Shown here in pieces: positions 9,258 to 17,756 of a stretch of 64,000 bases of DNA (position 1 is its first letter; each line of letters starts with the position of its first letter). A program made the translations under genes and the position numbers. The stretch lies in NCBI RefSeq assembly GCF_016598595.1, contig NZ_CP066786.1:4209501-4273500 (forward strand), read 5' to 3'. A model generated the notes under the pieces. It saw only the letters and a program-made list of their open reading frames with translations. It did no database searches and was not told where the DNA came from. Origin of the DNA: Martelella lutilitoris (lineage in GTDB: Bacteria; Pseudomonadota; Alphaproteobacteria; Rhizobiales; Rhizobiaceae).

Positions 9258-10403
9258 TCAACGCTGCGGCGAGGTGTCGCGAAAGGCCTTGAGGTAATGC
9301 CGTTCGAAATAACGCTTCAGCCAGTGGAACACCCGGCTCTTCGGCAGGACGATATTGTGCTTCAGATTGCGGAAGACGAGTATGCCTGCATCGAGCGTAT
9401 CAACGATACAGATGAGTTCCGGCTTGAAGGCGCGGCGCGGCGCCTCGCCCTTCAGCGCGCAGGCGATGTTTTCCGCAGCCGCCACGCCCTGCAGGTCCGC
9501 CTGATGGGCCTGTTTCGGCATCCATTCCGGACCGGGAAAGGAGCCGCTGTCACCGACGACCCAAAGACCTTCGCGTCCCTTGACCCTGCACATCTCGTCG
9601 GCCGCGATCATGCCGCCGGGCGAAAGCGGCAGATCGGTGTTTTCGAGCCAGGCCGGGCCGGTCAGTCCCGGCATGAACAGGATCAGGTCGGCGGCAAAGG
9701 CGCCGCCTTCGGTCACCACCTGGTCCTCCTCGAACCGGACCATCTTGTGTCCGAGACGGGTCTCGATATCGCGCCGCTTCATCTCCTTCAGGAGGCCGTC
9801 GACGGCCTTGTCGCCAAGCCTCTGACCCGGCCTGTCGGAGGGATTGAAGAAGACAAGGCGGAACCTGTGGCGCCGCTTCTGTTTCCTGAGCAGGGTGTCG
9901 ATGATGAACAGGAACTCGAACATCGGCCCGCCGCGCACCGCGCCCTGCTCCTTCGGGTTGGACGCAAAACCGACGGCGATCGTGCCGCCCTCCAGCGAAT
10001 CCAGCCGCCGGGCGATCTCTTCGCCGACGGCGATGCCCTCGCAGGGCACCAGCGCATGCTCGATGCCCGGCAGTTTCCTGATGAAACGCGCGCCGGAAGC
10101 GATCACCACATGGTCGGCCCGGAAGGTGCCGTTGTCGGTCAGAACCGTTCGACCGTCCTCGGCAAGGCCGGTGACGCTGGCGGGCACATAGTCGATGCGA
10201 TGCCTGTCAAAGAAGTCCGTAAGCGGCACTTTCAGCTTCTCGCCCTGCCGCAAATGCGCCGGCAGCCAGATCGTGCTCGGAAGGTAATGGAGCGCGTCGC
10301 GCGGCGAGATCATCCTGATCGTCACGGCGCTGTCGCGCCTGCGCAATTCGCGCGCGGTGGTGAGAGCCGCGAACCCGGTTCCGATAATCGTCACATTGGT
10401 CAT
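9258..10403 (-). CDS. SQR-like NAD(P)/FAD-dependent oxidoreductase
   Basis: This 381-residue flavoprotein belongs to the sulfide:quinone oxidoreductase / flavocytochrome c sulfide dehydrogenase-like group. The FAD-binding VTIIGTGFAALTTAREL is at residues 4-20, VVIASGARF is near 100, and a second dinucleotide or FAD segment is LWVVGDSGSFPG. SQR catalysis uses a set of cysteines; here Cys121 (LVPCEG) sits near the expected place but I do not see a full equivalent set, so sulfide oxidation is uncertain. The promoter carries a perfect inverted repeat, suggesting ArsR-type control. Alternatives are a type-II NADH dehydrogenase or a persulfide-handling enzyme. Confidence 0.75.
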   Translation of the reverse strand: MTNVTIIGTGFAALTTARELRRRDSAVTIRMISPRDALHYLPSTIWLPAHLRQGEKLKVPLTDFFDRHRIDYVPASVTGLAEDGRTVLTDNGTFRADHVVIASGARFIRKLPGIEHALVPCEGIAVGEEIARRLDSLEGGTIAVGFASNPKEQGAVRGGPMFEFLFIIDTLLRKQKRRHRFRLVFFNPSDRPGQRLGDKAVDGLLKEMKRRDIETRLGHKMVRFEEDQVVTEGGAFAADLILFMPGLTGPAWLENTDLPLSPGGMIAADEMCRVKGREGLWVVGDSGSFPGPEWMPKQAHQADLQGVAAAENIACALKGEAPRRAFKPELICIVDTLDAGILVFRNLKHNIVLPKSRVFHWLKRYFERHYLKAFRDTSPQR

Positions 10404-10418
10404 ATCGATACGCCTGTA

Positions 10419-10450
10419 ATATATGTTTCTTCATATATACGCATATATAG
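10419..10450 (-). promoter_or_regulatory. Operator-like AT-rich inverted repeats upstream of the SQR-like gene
   Basis: ATATATG (10419-10425), 6 nt, CATATAT (10432-10438) form a perfect palindrome. A third half-site, CATATAT, follows at 10442-10448, and TATAT-ACGC-ATATA makes a second overlapping palindrome. It lies 16 bp before the SQR-like start codon in an otherwise GC-rich region. The form resembles sites of dimeric ArsR-type repressors such as BigR/SqrR, but no regulator gene is adjacent. Confidence 0.55.
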
Positions 10451-10618
10451 CGTAATGGCAAATGAATTTTCAGGCGCCTCCGGGCCGGAGACCTTTGGGA
10501 CCGACAAAAGGATCAGCCGGACACGATGAACGAGGCCCGGGACAGGGCCGGGTCATGTCACGGTGCATCGGGGCGCGCCGAACCGGAAACCGCAAACCGG
10601 ATTCTTTTTGCGAATTTT

Positions 10619-10641
10619 ATTGCAAATAATTCTCAATTACA
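10619..10641 (+). promoter_or_regulatory. Fur/Mur-like box upstream of sitA
   Basis: The AT-rich stretch around TTGCAAATAATTCTCAA, 60-80 bp before the sitA start, resembles the imperfect palindromes bound by Fur-family repressors. With a Fur-family gene just after sitD it is the best candidate operator for metal repression of sitABCD. The match is by eye. Confidence 0.5.
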
Positions 10642-10699
10642 TTAAAAGCGGGTCTTGCTGGTCATTGCTTCCAAAATCCATTTGCAACGGGAGAGAAAG

Positions 10700-11620
10700 A
10701 TGTTCGATACGACCCGGCGGTCGATACTGACCGCCATGGCAACTCTGGCAGTCACAGCGGCCACGGCCGTCATGCCGGCTTCGGCCGCCGAAGACGGCAA
10801 GTTCAAGGCGGTGACCACCTTTACGGTGATCGCCGATATCGCCCGCAATGTCGCCGGCGACGCGGCCATCGTCGAATCGATCACCAAGCCGGGCGCCGAG
10901 ATCCACAACTACGCTCCCACGCCGCGCGATATCCTTCGGGCGCAGGGCGCCGACCTTATTCTGTGGAACGGTCTCAACCTCGAACTTTGGTTCGAGAAAT
11001 TCTTCCAGAACCTCGACGATGTGCCGAGCGTCATCGTCTCCGAGGGCGTGGAGCCGATGAGCATTGCCGACGGCCCATATCAAGGCAAGCCCAATCCGCA
11101 TGCCTGGATGTCGCCGACTTCCGCCCTGATCTATGTCGACAATATCCGCGATGCGTTCGTGGAGTATGATCCGGACAATGCGGACGCCTATGCCGCCAAC
11201 GCCGAGGCCTACAAGGAAAAGATCCGCGCCGTTGTCGACCCGATCCAGGCGGAAATCGATGCCGTTCCGGAGGACAAGCGCTGGCTCGTCTCCAGCGAAG
11301 GCGCATTCTCCTATCTTGCCCGCGATTTCGGCCTGAAGGAGCTCTACCTCTGGCCGATCAATGCCGACCAGCAGGGCACGCCGCAGCAGGTTCGCCACGT
11401 CATCGACGTCGTACGCGAGAATGATATCCCGGTGGTTTTCTCCGAAAGCACGATCTCGCCGGCGCCGGCTCAGCAGGTCGCCCGCGAGACCGGCGCCGAA
11501 TATGGCGGCGTGCTCTATGTGGATTCGCTGAGCGACCCGGATGGCCCGGTCCCGACCTATATCGATCTTCTGAAGGTGACGTCGGACCGCATCGCCAAGG
11601 GACTTTCGACCCATTCGTAG
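10700..11620 (+). CDS. sitA: Manganese/iron ABC transporter, solute-binding protein
   Basis: The 306-residue periplasmic cluster-9 metal-binding protein has a Tat-like or Sec signal at residues 1 to about 34 (TTRRSILTAMATLAVTAA ... SAA). Metal ligands are visible in order: His in AEIHNYAPTPRDI, His in KPNPHAWMSP, Glu in SSEGAFSYLARDF and Asp in LYVDSLSDP. This His-His-Glu-Asp set marks Mn/Fe rather than Zn binders. The start at 10700 follows GGGAGAG. It heads sitABCD; sitB starts 127 bp on. SitA delivers Mn(II), perhaps Fe(II), to SitC/SitD. Confidence 0.92.
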   Translation: MFDTTRRSILTAMATLAVTAATAVMPASAAEDGKFKAVTTFTVIADIARNVAGDAAIVESITKPGAEIHNYAPTPRDILRAQGADLILWNGLNLELWFEKFFQNLDDVPSVIVSEGVEPMSIADGPYQGKPNPHAWMSPTSALIYVDNIRDAFVEYDPDNADAYAANAEAYKEKIRAVVDPIQAEIDAVPEDKRWLVSSEGAFSYLARDFGLKELYLWPINADQQGTPQQVRHVIDVVRENDIPVVFSESTISPAPAQQVARETGAEYGGVLYVDSLSDPDGPVPTYIDLLKVTSDRIAKGLSTHS

Positions 11621-11684
11621 TCCACGGGACGGTCTGGCCGCGCGCCAAGCCTTTCCTTGCCGGGCCCTAGCCCTATCCTTGACA

Positions 11685-11714
11685 GCAATTGCGACGCCGC
11701 GCCTTATGCGGCGT
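11685..11714 (+). promoter_or_regulatory. GCAATTGCGACGC motif and hairpin between sitA and sitB
   Basis: GCAATTGCGACGC (11685-11697) is found again, base for base, before the Fur-family gene (14381). It overlaps a perfect 7-bp hairpin, ACGCCGC / GCGGCGT (11694-11714). It may be an internal operator or an mRNA processing/attenuation element that sets sitA above sitBCD. Confidence 0.4.
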
Positions 11715-11747
11715 TGCCGCGCATTCTAACCCAAAGGTATTGTCGGA

Positions 11748-12656
11748 ATGAACAATCTTGCGGACCGGCGCCCCGACCAGACGGGGAAGGATCACGGAAC
11801 CGGTATTGCCGTCAGCCATGCGACCGTGACCTATCGCAACGGCCATACGGCGCTGACCGACGCCACCTTCGCCATACCCTCCGGCACGATCGCCGCCCTT
11901 GTCGGGGTCAACGGCGCAGGCAAATCCACCCTGTTCAAGGCGATCATGGGCTTCGTCCGGCTGGCGAAGGGCGATATCTCCGTTCTCGGCATGCCTGTCA
12001 ACGCGGCGCTGAAGAAGAACCTCGTGGCCTATGTACCGCAGTCGGAGGAGGTTGACTGGAATTTCCCGGTTCTCGTCGAAGACGTGGTGATGATGGGCCG
12101 CTACGGCCATATGGGCCCGTTGCGACGCGCGAAGAAGGCCGATCACGAGGCCGTCGACAAGGCGCTTGCCCGCGTCAACATGAGCAAATTCCGCCACCGC
12201 CAGATCGGCGAACTTTCCGGCGGGCAGAAGAAGCGCGTTTTCCTGGCCCGCGCGCTGGCGCAGGATGGCTGGGTCATCCTCCTCGACGAGCCCTTCACCG
12301 GCGTCGACGTCAAGACCGAGGACCAGATCATCAGGCTTCTGCGGGACCTGCGCGACGAGGGCCGGGTGATGCTGGTGTCGACCCACAACCTCGGTTCCGT
12401 GCCGGAATTCTGCGACCAGACGGTGCTGGTCAAGGGCACCGTGCTCGCCTATGGCCCGACCGGGGAAACCTTCACCGAGGCGAACCTGGAAAAGGCCTTC
12501 GGCGGTGTTCTGCGTCATTTCATGCTCCACAACGGCGCGAAGCACGAACAGCCGAACCCCGTCGGCATCTTCTCCGACGATGAACGGCCGCTGATCTTTC
12601 GCGACGGCATCGCGCAAAAGCGGGACGAGGATGAGAAAGCGGAGGGCAGGCGATGA
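11748..12656 (+). CDS. sitB: Manganese/iron ABC transporter, ATP-binding protein
   Basis: The 302-residue ABC ATPase powers the Sit importer. Walker [10 protein letters not shown] is near residue 55, the Q-loop is [11 protein letters not shown], the signature is [15 protein letters not shown], Walker B is [12 protein letters not shown] and the switch His is in VSTHNLG. The VDWNFP segment is typical of SitB/MntB. A 40-residue C-terminal extension rich in charged residues follows the core. Its stop overlaps the sitC start (ATGA). Confidence 0.95.
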   Translation: MNNLADRRPDQTGKDHGTGIAVSHATVTYRNGHTALTDATFAIPSGTIAALVGVNGAGKSTLFKAIMGFVRLAKGDISVLGMPVNAALKKNLVAYVPQSEEVDWNFPVLVEDVVMMGRYGHMGPLRRAKKADHEAVDKALARVNMSKFRHRQIGELSGGQKKRVFLARALAQDGWVILLDEPFTGVDVKTEDQIIRLLRDLRDEGRVMLVSTHNLGSVPEFCDQTVLVKGTVLAYGPTGETFTEANLEKAFGGVLRHFMLHNGAKHEQPNPVGIFSDDERPLIFRDGIAQKRDEDEKAEGRR

Positions 12657-13513
12657 CGTCCGTAGTCCTCGAACCCTTCAGCTATGCCTACATGACGAAT
12701 GCCATGTGGGTCTCCGCGCTCGTCGGCGGGGTCTGCGCCTTTCTCTCCTGCTTCCTGATGCTGAAGGGCTGGTCGCTGATCGGCGATGCGCTTTCCCATT
12801 CGATCGTGCCGGGCGTTGCCGGCGCCTTCATGCTCGGCCTGCCCTTTTCGGTCGGCGCCTTCTTCTCCGGCGGGCTGGCGGCGGCCGCGATGCTGTTTCT
12901 CAACCAGCGCACAAAGCTGAAGGAGGATGCGATCATCGGCCTGATCTTCTCCTCCTTCTTCGGTCTCGGCCTGTTCATGGCCTCGGTCTCTCCGACATCG
13001 GTCAACATCCAGACCATCGTGCTCGGCAATATCCTGGCGATCACGCCGGAAGACACGCTGCAGCTGGCTATCATCGGTTTCGTATCGCTGGCCATTCTTC
13101 TCGCCAAATGGAAGGACATGATGGTCACCTTCTTTGACGAGAACCATGCGCGCTCCATCGGACTGAGGCCGGGCCTGCTGAAGGCCGTCTTCTTCACGCT
13201 TCTCGCCGCCTCCACCGTCGCGGCGCTGCAGACCGTCGGCGCCTTTCTGGTGATCTGCATGGTGGTCACGCCGGGCGCCACGGCCTATCTCCTGACCGAC
13301 CGCTTTCCCCGTCTTCTGGTTCTCGCCGTTCTCATCGGCACGCTGACCAGCTTTTTCGGGGCCTATGCGAGCTATTTCCTCGACGGCGCGACCGGCGGCA
13401 TCATCGTGGTCCTGCAGACGGCGATCTTCCTTCTCGCCTTCTTCCTGGCGCCCAAACACGGCCTGCGGGCTGCAAGACGACGCGCCCGACAGGCCCTGGA
13501 GGCAGGCCAATGA
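12653..13513 (+). CDS. sitC: Manganese/iron ABC transporter, permease
   Basis: The 286-residue membrane protein of the ABC-3 (zinc/manganese) permease family has about eight hydrophobic segments. [21 protein letters not shown] and the ATPase-contact region [15 protein letters not shown] are typical. It overlaps both sitB and sitD by 4 bp. Together with SitD it forms the heterodimeric channel. Confidence 0.95.
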   Translation: MTSVVLEPFSYAYMTNAMWVSALVGGVCAFLSCFLMLKGWSLIGDALSHSIVPGVAGAFMLGLPFSVGAFFSGGLAAAAMLFLNQRTKLKEDAIIGLIFSSFFGLGLFMASVSPTSVNIQTIVLGNILAITPEDTLQLAIIGFVSLAILLAKWKDMMVTFFDENHARSIGLRPGLLKAVFFTLLAASTVAALQTVGAFLVICMVVTPGATAYLLTDRFPRLLVLAVLIGTLTSFFGAYASYFLDGATGGIIVVLQTAIFLLAFFLAPKHGLRAARRRARQALEAGQ

Positions 13514-14367
13514 CCATTGTCGACACGCTCCTCATGCCGTTCCAGTTCTCTTTCATGGTCCGCGCCCTGATCATCTCGATGACGGTCGCCGTGCCCATGG
13601 CGCTGCTCTCCTGCTTTCTCGTGCTCAAGGGCTGGTCGCTGATGGGCGACGCGATCTCGCATGCCGTCTTTCCCGGCGTCGTCATCGCCTATATCATCGG
13701 CTTTCCATACGCGATCGGGGCGTTTGCGGCGGGCATGGCCTGCGCGCTCGCCACCGGCTATCTCAGCGAGAACAGCCGGATCAAGCAGGACACGGTCATG
13801 GGCATCGTCTTTGCCGGCATGTTTGGCCTCGGCCTCGTCATGTATGTGAAGATCCAGTCCTCGGTCCATCTCGACCATATCCTGTTCGGCGACATGCTGG
13901 GCGTGTCGTTGGCCGATATCGCCGAAACTGCGGCGATTTCTGTTCTTGTCGCCGCCGTGCTCGCCGTCAAGTGGAAGGACTTTCTGCTCCACGCCTTCGA
14001 TCCCGCCCAGGCGCGCGCCGTCGGGCTGCGCGTCAATCTCCTGCATTACGGCCTGCTCTGCATGATCTCGCTCACCGTGGTGGCGGCACTGAAGGCCGTC
14101 GGCATCATTCTCGCCATCGCCATGATGATCGCGCCGGGCGCCATCGCCTTTCTGCTGACGCGGAACTTCTCGGCCATGCTGCTCCTGTCGGTCATCATCG
14201 CCGTCGCCTCGTCCTTTCTTGGCATCTACCTGTCCTTCTTCATCGATAGTTCGCCGGCGCCGACGATCGTGCTTCTGCTGTCCGCCGTCTTTGTCGCCGT
14301 GTTCATATATACAACCCGGAAGGCGGCGCGGACGGAAGCCGGGCAAGAGCAGCCGACGGCGCAATAG
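13510..14367 (+). CDS. sitD: Manganese/iron ABC transporter, permease
   Basis: The 285-residue ABC-3 family permease is clearly paralogous to SitC (FLVLKGWSLMGDAISHAVFPGV; ARAVGLRVNLLHYGL). It has about eight transmembrane helices and is the last transport gene of the locus. The start overlaps the sitC stop (ATGA). The regulator gene follows after 103 bp. Confidence 0.95.
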   Translation: MTIVDTLLMPFQFSFMVRALIISMTVAVPMALLSCFLVLKGWSLMGDAISHAVFPGVVIAYIIGFPYAIGAFAAGMACALATGYLSENSRIKQDTVMGIVFAGMFGLGLVMYVKIQSSVHLDHILFGDMLGVSLADIAETAAISVLVAAVLAVKWKDFLLHAFDPAQARAVGLRVNLLHYGLLCMISLTVVAALKAVGIILAIAMMIAPGAIAFLLTRNFSAMLLLSVIIAVASSFLGIYLSFFIDSSPAPTIVLLLSAVFVAVFIYTTRKAARTEAGQEQPTAQ

Positions 14368-14380
14368 GCTCGATGACATT

Positions 14381-14409
14381 GCAATTGCGACGCAACTGGC
14401 TTAGTTGCG
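14381..14409 (+). promoter_or_regulatory. Operator-like motif pair before the Fur-family gene
   Basis: GCAATTGCGACGC (14381-14393) repeats the motif before sitB. It runs into a perfect 7-5-7 palindrome, CGCAACT-GGCTT-AGTTGCG (14391-14409). The size and symmetry fit a Fur-family dimer site, so the regulator may control its own gene. Confidence 0.5.
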
Positions 14410-14470
14410 AAAGCCGGCGCTCGTTCGAAAGGCGCGGCGCCGGCCCGCAGGCAATGGAAGAGAGGATCGA

Positions 14471-14872
14471 ATGGACATCGAAGCCCTGTGCGCCGAAAAC
14501 GGCCTTCGCCTGACCAAGCCCCGCCGGGTCATTCTGCAGGTGCTCGCAAGCATGGATGATCATCCCGACGCCGCCGAGCTGCACCGGCGCGTGATCGAGA
14601 TCGATCCGGGGATTGCGCTCGCGACCGTCTATCGCACGCTCAGGCTGCTTGAAGAAAAGGGCATTCTGGAAAAGCACAGGTTCGGCGACGGTCCCGCACG
14701 CTTCGAAAGCGCGGACCATCCGCACCACGACCACCTGATCGATATCGACACCGGAGAGGTCATCGAATTCCGCTCCGACGAGATCGAGCGGCTTCAGGAA
14801 GAAATCGCGAAGAAACACGGCTTCTCCATCGTCAGCCATAAACTTGAGATCTACGTCAAGCGCCGTCGATAG
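14471..14872 (+). CDS. mur: Fur-family metalloregulator, probably Mur
   Basis: The 133-residue Fur-fold repressor has a winged helix (residues 1-80; LRLTKPRRVILQVL, IALATVYRTLRLLEEKG) and a metal-sensing C-terminal domain with HPHHDHLIDIDTGEVIEF. No CxxC zinc pairs are visible, as in rhizobial Mur. In rhizobia the Fur orthologue acts as a manganese regulator (Mur) that represses sitABCD, and the gene lies just downstream of sitD. The start at 14471 follows GAGAGGA. It could be an iron-responsive Fur; the position next to sit favours Mur. Confidence 0.82.
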   Translation: MDIEALCAENGLRLTKPRRVILQVLASMDDHPDAAELHRRVIEIDPGIALATVYRTLRLLEEKGILEKHRFGDGPARFESADHPHHDHLIDIDTGEVIEFRSDEIERLQEEIAKKHGFSIVSHKLEIYVKRRR

Positions 14873-14962
14873 GCGTCTCTCCTCTGGGCCGTTCCCACGA
14901 CCGGTATGGCAGGCGTTCGCGATCGACGCGACGCCGACGGGATGTATACATTTCATCAAAAC

Positions 14963-15010
14963 ATGACGAAATGACATTTTCCATTTTCGACCAATGACCG
15001 TATGACATTT
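14963..15010 (+). promoter_or_regulatory. Two 17-bp direct repeats upstream of the MetE-like gene
   Basis: ATGAC-GAA-ATGACATTT (14963-14979) and ATGAC-CGT-ATGACATTT (14994-15010) differ only in three central bases. They are spaced 31 bp start to start, close to three helical turns, and end 27 bp before the start codon. This is the layout of a two-site regulator-binding region. Confidence 0.5.
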
Positions 15011-15037
15011 ATATCGCAACGCAGCTCAGGTCGCTCC

Positions 15038-16132
15038 ATGCCCACACCGCCTTTCCGCGCCGATCATGTCGGCAGTCTTCTCCGCCCCCGCTCCGTTGCG
15101 GAGGCGCGCAATGCACATGTTCCCGCCGAAGAACGCCGCGCCATCGAAGACGCGGCGATCCCGGCGCTGATCAGGATGCAGGAGGATGTGGGTCTGAAGG
15201 TCGTCACCGACGGCGAGGCGCGCCGCGCCTTCTGGCACTTCGATTTCATGGGCATGCTTGACGGCATGGAGATGCAGACGCGCGAGGAAGGCGTGCAGTT
15301 TCACGGGACCAAGATCCCGCCGGTCCGTCCGGTGATCAACGGCAAGCTCGGGTTCCCCGCCGATCACCCGATGCTGGAGCACTTCGCCTTCGTGAAGGAC
15401 CACACGACCGTCTGCCCGAAGATCTCGATCCCCGGACCGTCCTGCGTCCATTTCCGCACCGATCCGGCCGACGTGATGCCTGCCGCGTACAAGGATCCGG
15501 ACGTCCTCTTCGCCGACATTGCGGCGACCTACAAACAGGCCGTCGACGCCTATTATGCCATCGGCTGTCGCTACCTGCAGCTCGACGACATCTTCTTCGC
15601 CTATCTCGGCGATCCCGAGCAGCGCGCCGAGCGCAAGGCCATGGGCCAGGACCCCGACTGGCTGATCGACCGCTATGCGTGGATGCTGAACGAGGCGATC
15701 AAGGACCGCCCGGCCGACATGCTGATCGGCATGCATATGTGCCGTGGCAATTTCCGCTCCACCTATGCCGCATCCGGCGGGTACGACGCAGCGGCGGACG
15801 CGATCTTCAACAAGACCGGCGTCGACATCTATTTCATGGAATATGACACCGACCGCGCCGGCGGCCTCGAGCCGCTGAAGCTTCTGCCCAAGGGAAAGAA
15901 GCGCGTCATGGCCGGCTTCATCACCACCAAGACGCCTGAACTGGAGAACATGGACTGGATCCGCAGCCAGTTCGACAAGGCCGCCGAATATGTCGACATG
16001 GACCAGCTCGGCATCGCGCCCCAATGCGGCTTCGCCTCCACCGAACACGGCAATGCGCTGACCGAGGACGACCAGCGCCGCAAGCTCGAACTCGTCGTCA
16101 AGGTGGCGGAGGATCTCTGGGGCGAGGCCTGA
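15038..16132 (+). CDS. Cobalamin-independent methionine synthase-like protein (MetE C-terminal domain type)
   Basis: The 364-residue TIM-barrel protein resembles the C-terminal catalytic half of MetE and stand-alone relatives such as YxjG. RADHVGSLLRP opens the barrel. Zn-type ligands are seen in GMHMCRGNFR and APQCGFAS, with LQLDDIFFAY and a downstream Glu/Asp (YFMEYD). It lacks the folate-binding N-terminal half, so it may use a methyl donor other than methyltetrahydrofolate polyglutamate. The start at 15038 gives the family N-terminus. It is monocistronic, with paired direct repeats in its promoter. Confidence 0.82.
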   Translation: MPTPPFRADHVGSLLRPRSVAEARNAHVPAEERRAIEDAAIPALIRMQEDVGLKVVTDGEARRAFWHFDFMGMLDGMEMQTREEGVQFHGTKIPPVRPVINGKLGFPADHPMLEHFAFVKDHTTVCPKISIPGPSCVHFRTDPADVMPAAYKDPDVLFADIAATYKQAVDAYYAIGCRYLQLDDIFFAYLGDPEQRAERKAMGQDPDWLIDRYAWMLNEAIKDRPADMLIGMHMCRGNFRSTYAASGGYDAAADAIFNKTGVDIYFMEYDTDRAGGLEPLKLLPKGKKRVMAGFITTKTPELENMDWIRSQFDKAAEYVDMDQLGIAPQCGFASTEHGNALTEDDQRRKLELVVKVAEDLWGEA

Positions 16133-16208
16133 GACGGCCACGACGCTCGCCGCACGGCGCATCAGGCCGCCCGGCCGGGACCGGGCGGTTCAAGCCAGCC
16201 ATATTTGA

Positions 16209-16230
16209 CTTGACTACACTTATAGACAAG
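16209..16230 (+). promoter_or_regulatory. Operator-like site, copy 1 (sugar kinase promoter)
   Basis: The 22-bp site has CTTG and CAAG ends and begins CTTGACTACA. It is nested in the wider inverted repeat TGACTTG...CAAGTCA (16206-16233) and overlaps a TTGACT -35-like hexamer, 15 bp before the kinase start. The same layout occurs at 25005-25026 and, in part, at 26288-26309, so it is probably bound by the GntR regulator encoded at 17757-18578. Confidence 0.65.
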
Positions 16231-16244
16231 TCATAGTGGCCGGC

Positions 16245-17747
16245 ATGTATCTTGGAATTGACATCGGCACCTCGGTCATCAAGGCCGCGCTCTTCGATCG
16301 CAAAGGGCATCAGAAGGCCGAGGCAAGCGAACGGATGTCGCTGCTCGAGGCCCCCATCGGCTGGTCGGAACTCGACGGCGAGGCGACCTGGGAGACCGCG
16401 GCTCGGGTGATTCGCAGCCTTCTGCGCGACGCCGCCGCCGCGCCGTCTTCGATCAGGTCGGTCGGCATCACCGGCGTCATGGTCGGGGTCTGGGCGCTCG
16501 ATGAGAATGATCGCCTTCTGCGCCCGCCAATCCTGTGGAACGATGCCCGCGCGCGGAACCTCGTTGACAGGCTTCAAGCCGCAAAGCCGGGCCTGATCTC
16601 CGCCGTCTTCGCCCATTCCGGCTCGGTGATGCAGCTTGGCTGCACGCTGCCGGTGATGGCCTGGCTCGCCGAACACGAGCCGGAGGTGCTGGCAAAGGCC
16701 CGCCATATCCTGACGGCCAAGGATTTCATCCGCTTCCGGCTGACCGGCGCGATCGCCACCGATGAATCGGAAGCCGCCATGGCCCCCGGGTCGGCGGTGA
16801 CGCGCGATTTCCATCTGGAACAGGCCGCGCTTCTCGGCATCGAGGATCATATCCGCCTGCTCTCGCCGGTGGCCCGGGGAGAGACGCTGGCCGGCGCAGT
16901 GACCGAGGCTGCAGCACAGGCAACCGGGCTGAAGGCCGGCACGCCCGTTGCCGTCGGCACCGGCGACACCAGCGCCTGCGTGCTCGGCGCCGGCGCCCAC
17001 AAGCCGGGACAGGCCGTCACCGTGCTTGGCACGACCTGCCTCAACGGCGTCATCTTCGACCACGCCGTCTATGAGCCGCGCGATCTCGGGCTCTTGTTCA
17101 TCGTTCCGGGAAAGCGCTGGATGAAATCGATGGTCAATGTCGCCGGCACGACGGTGCTCGACTGGGCGCTCGAAACGCTCTGCCCGGATATTCTCGCGGG
17201 CGAGGCGCCCTATGAGGCCCTTGGCGCACTCGCCGAGCAAAGCCCGCCGGGCGCGAACGGTGTCTCCTTCATCCCCTATCTCTCGGCTTCCGGCGTCATC
17301 GCGCCGCGTATCGAGCCTAAGGCCCGAGCCGGCTTCCATGGTCTCGCGCCGCATCATCGCCGGGCCGATATGGTCCGCGCCGTCTATGAGGGACTAGCCT
17401 ATGCGATCCGGGATTGTTTCGTGGCAGTCGGCGGCGTCAAATCCTCCATTCGGCTTGTCGGCGGCGGGGCGCGCAGCCCGTTCTGGTCGCAGATGATTGC
17501 CGACGTCACCGGCGCGCCGGTCGAAGTGCCGGAGGGCACGCAGTTCGGCGCCAAGGGTGCTGCGCTCTGCGCGGCCGTTGCCCTTGGCGACTATGCCTCC
17601 CTGGACGAGGCCTGTGAAACGACGTTCGCGCTCAAGGCCCGCTTTGCACCGTCTGCGGAAACCAGACCGGCCTATGATGCCGGCTTTGCCCGGTTCAAGG
17701 CCGGCAGCGAGGCCGCACTCGGCGCGCTGAGGGCGGTCGCCGATTAA
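16245..17747 (+). CDS. FGGY-family carbohydrate kinase
   Basis: The 500-residue ASKHA kinase is of the xylulokinase/FGGY group and should phosphorylate a sugar or polyol. MYLGIDIGTSVIKAALF is the phosphate-1 motif, GTGDTSACVLGAG the central ATP motif, and RLVGGGARSPFWSQMIADV the adenosine motif. WNDARA sits in the usual substrate region. The ATG at 16245 gives the family N-terminus; GTG 16236 is possible and neither has a clear Shine-Dalgarno. It converges on the GntR gene but shares an operator with the ABC operon further right, so substrate and regulator are likely common. The sugar cannot be told from sequence. Confidence 0.85.
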   Translation: MYLGIDIGTSVIKAALFDRKGHQKAEASERMSLLEAPIGWSELDGEATWETAARVIRSLLRDAAAAPSSIRSVGITGVMVGVWALDENDRLLRPPILWNDARARNLVDRLQAAKPGLISAVFAHSGSVMQLGCTLPVMAWLAEHEPEVLAKARHILTAKDFIRFRLTGAIATDESEAAMAPGSAVTRDFHLEQAALLGIEDHIRLLSPVARGETLAGAVTEAAAQATGLKAGTPVAVGTGDTSACVLGAGAHKPGQAVTVLGTTCLNGVIFDHAVYEPRDLGLLFIVPGKRWMKSMVNVAGTTVLDWALETLCPDILAGEAPYEALGALAEQSPPGANGVSFIPYLSASGVIAPRIEPKARAGFHGLAPHHRRADMVRAVYEGLAYAIRDCFVAVGGVKSSIRLVGGGARSPFWSQMIADVTGAPVEVPEGTQFGAKGAALCAAVALGDYASLDEACETTFALKARFAPSAETRPAYDAGFARFKAGSEAALGALRAVAD

Positions 17748-17756
17748 GCCGAAAAC

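Noticed and set aside
14873..15037. A SAM or cobalamin riboswitch before the MetE-like gene
   Set aside because: The region is AT-rich with direct repeats and lacks the conserved SAM-II or B12-box features I could look for.
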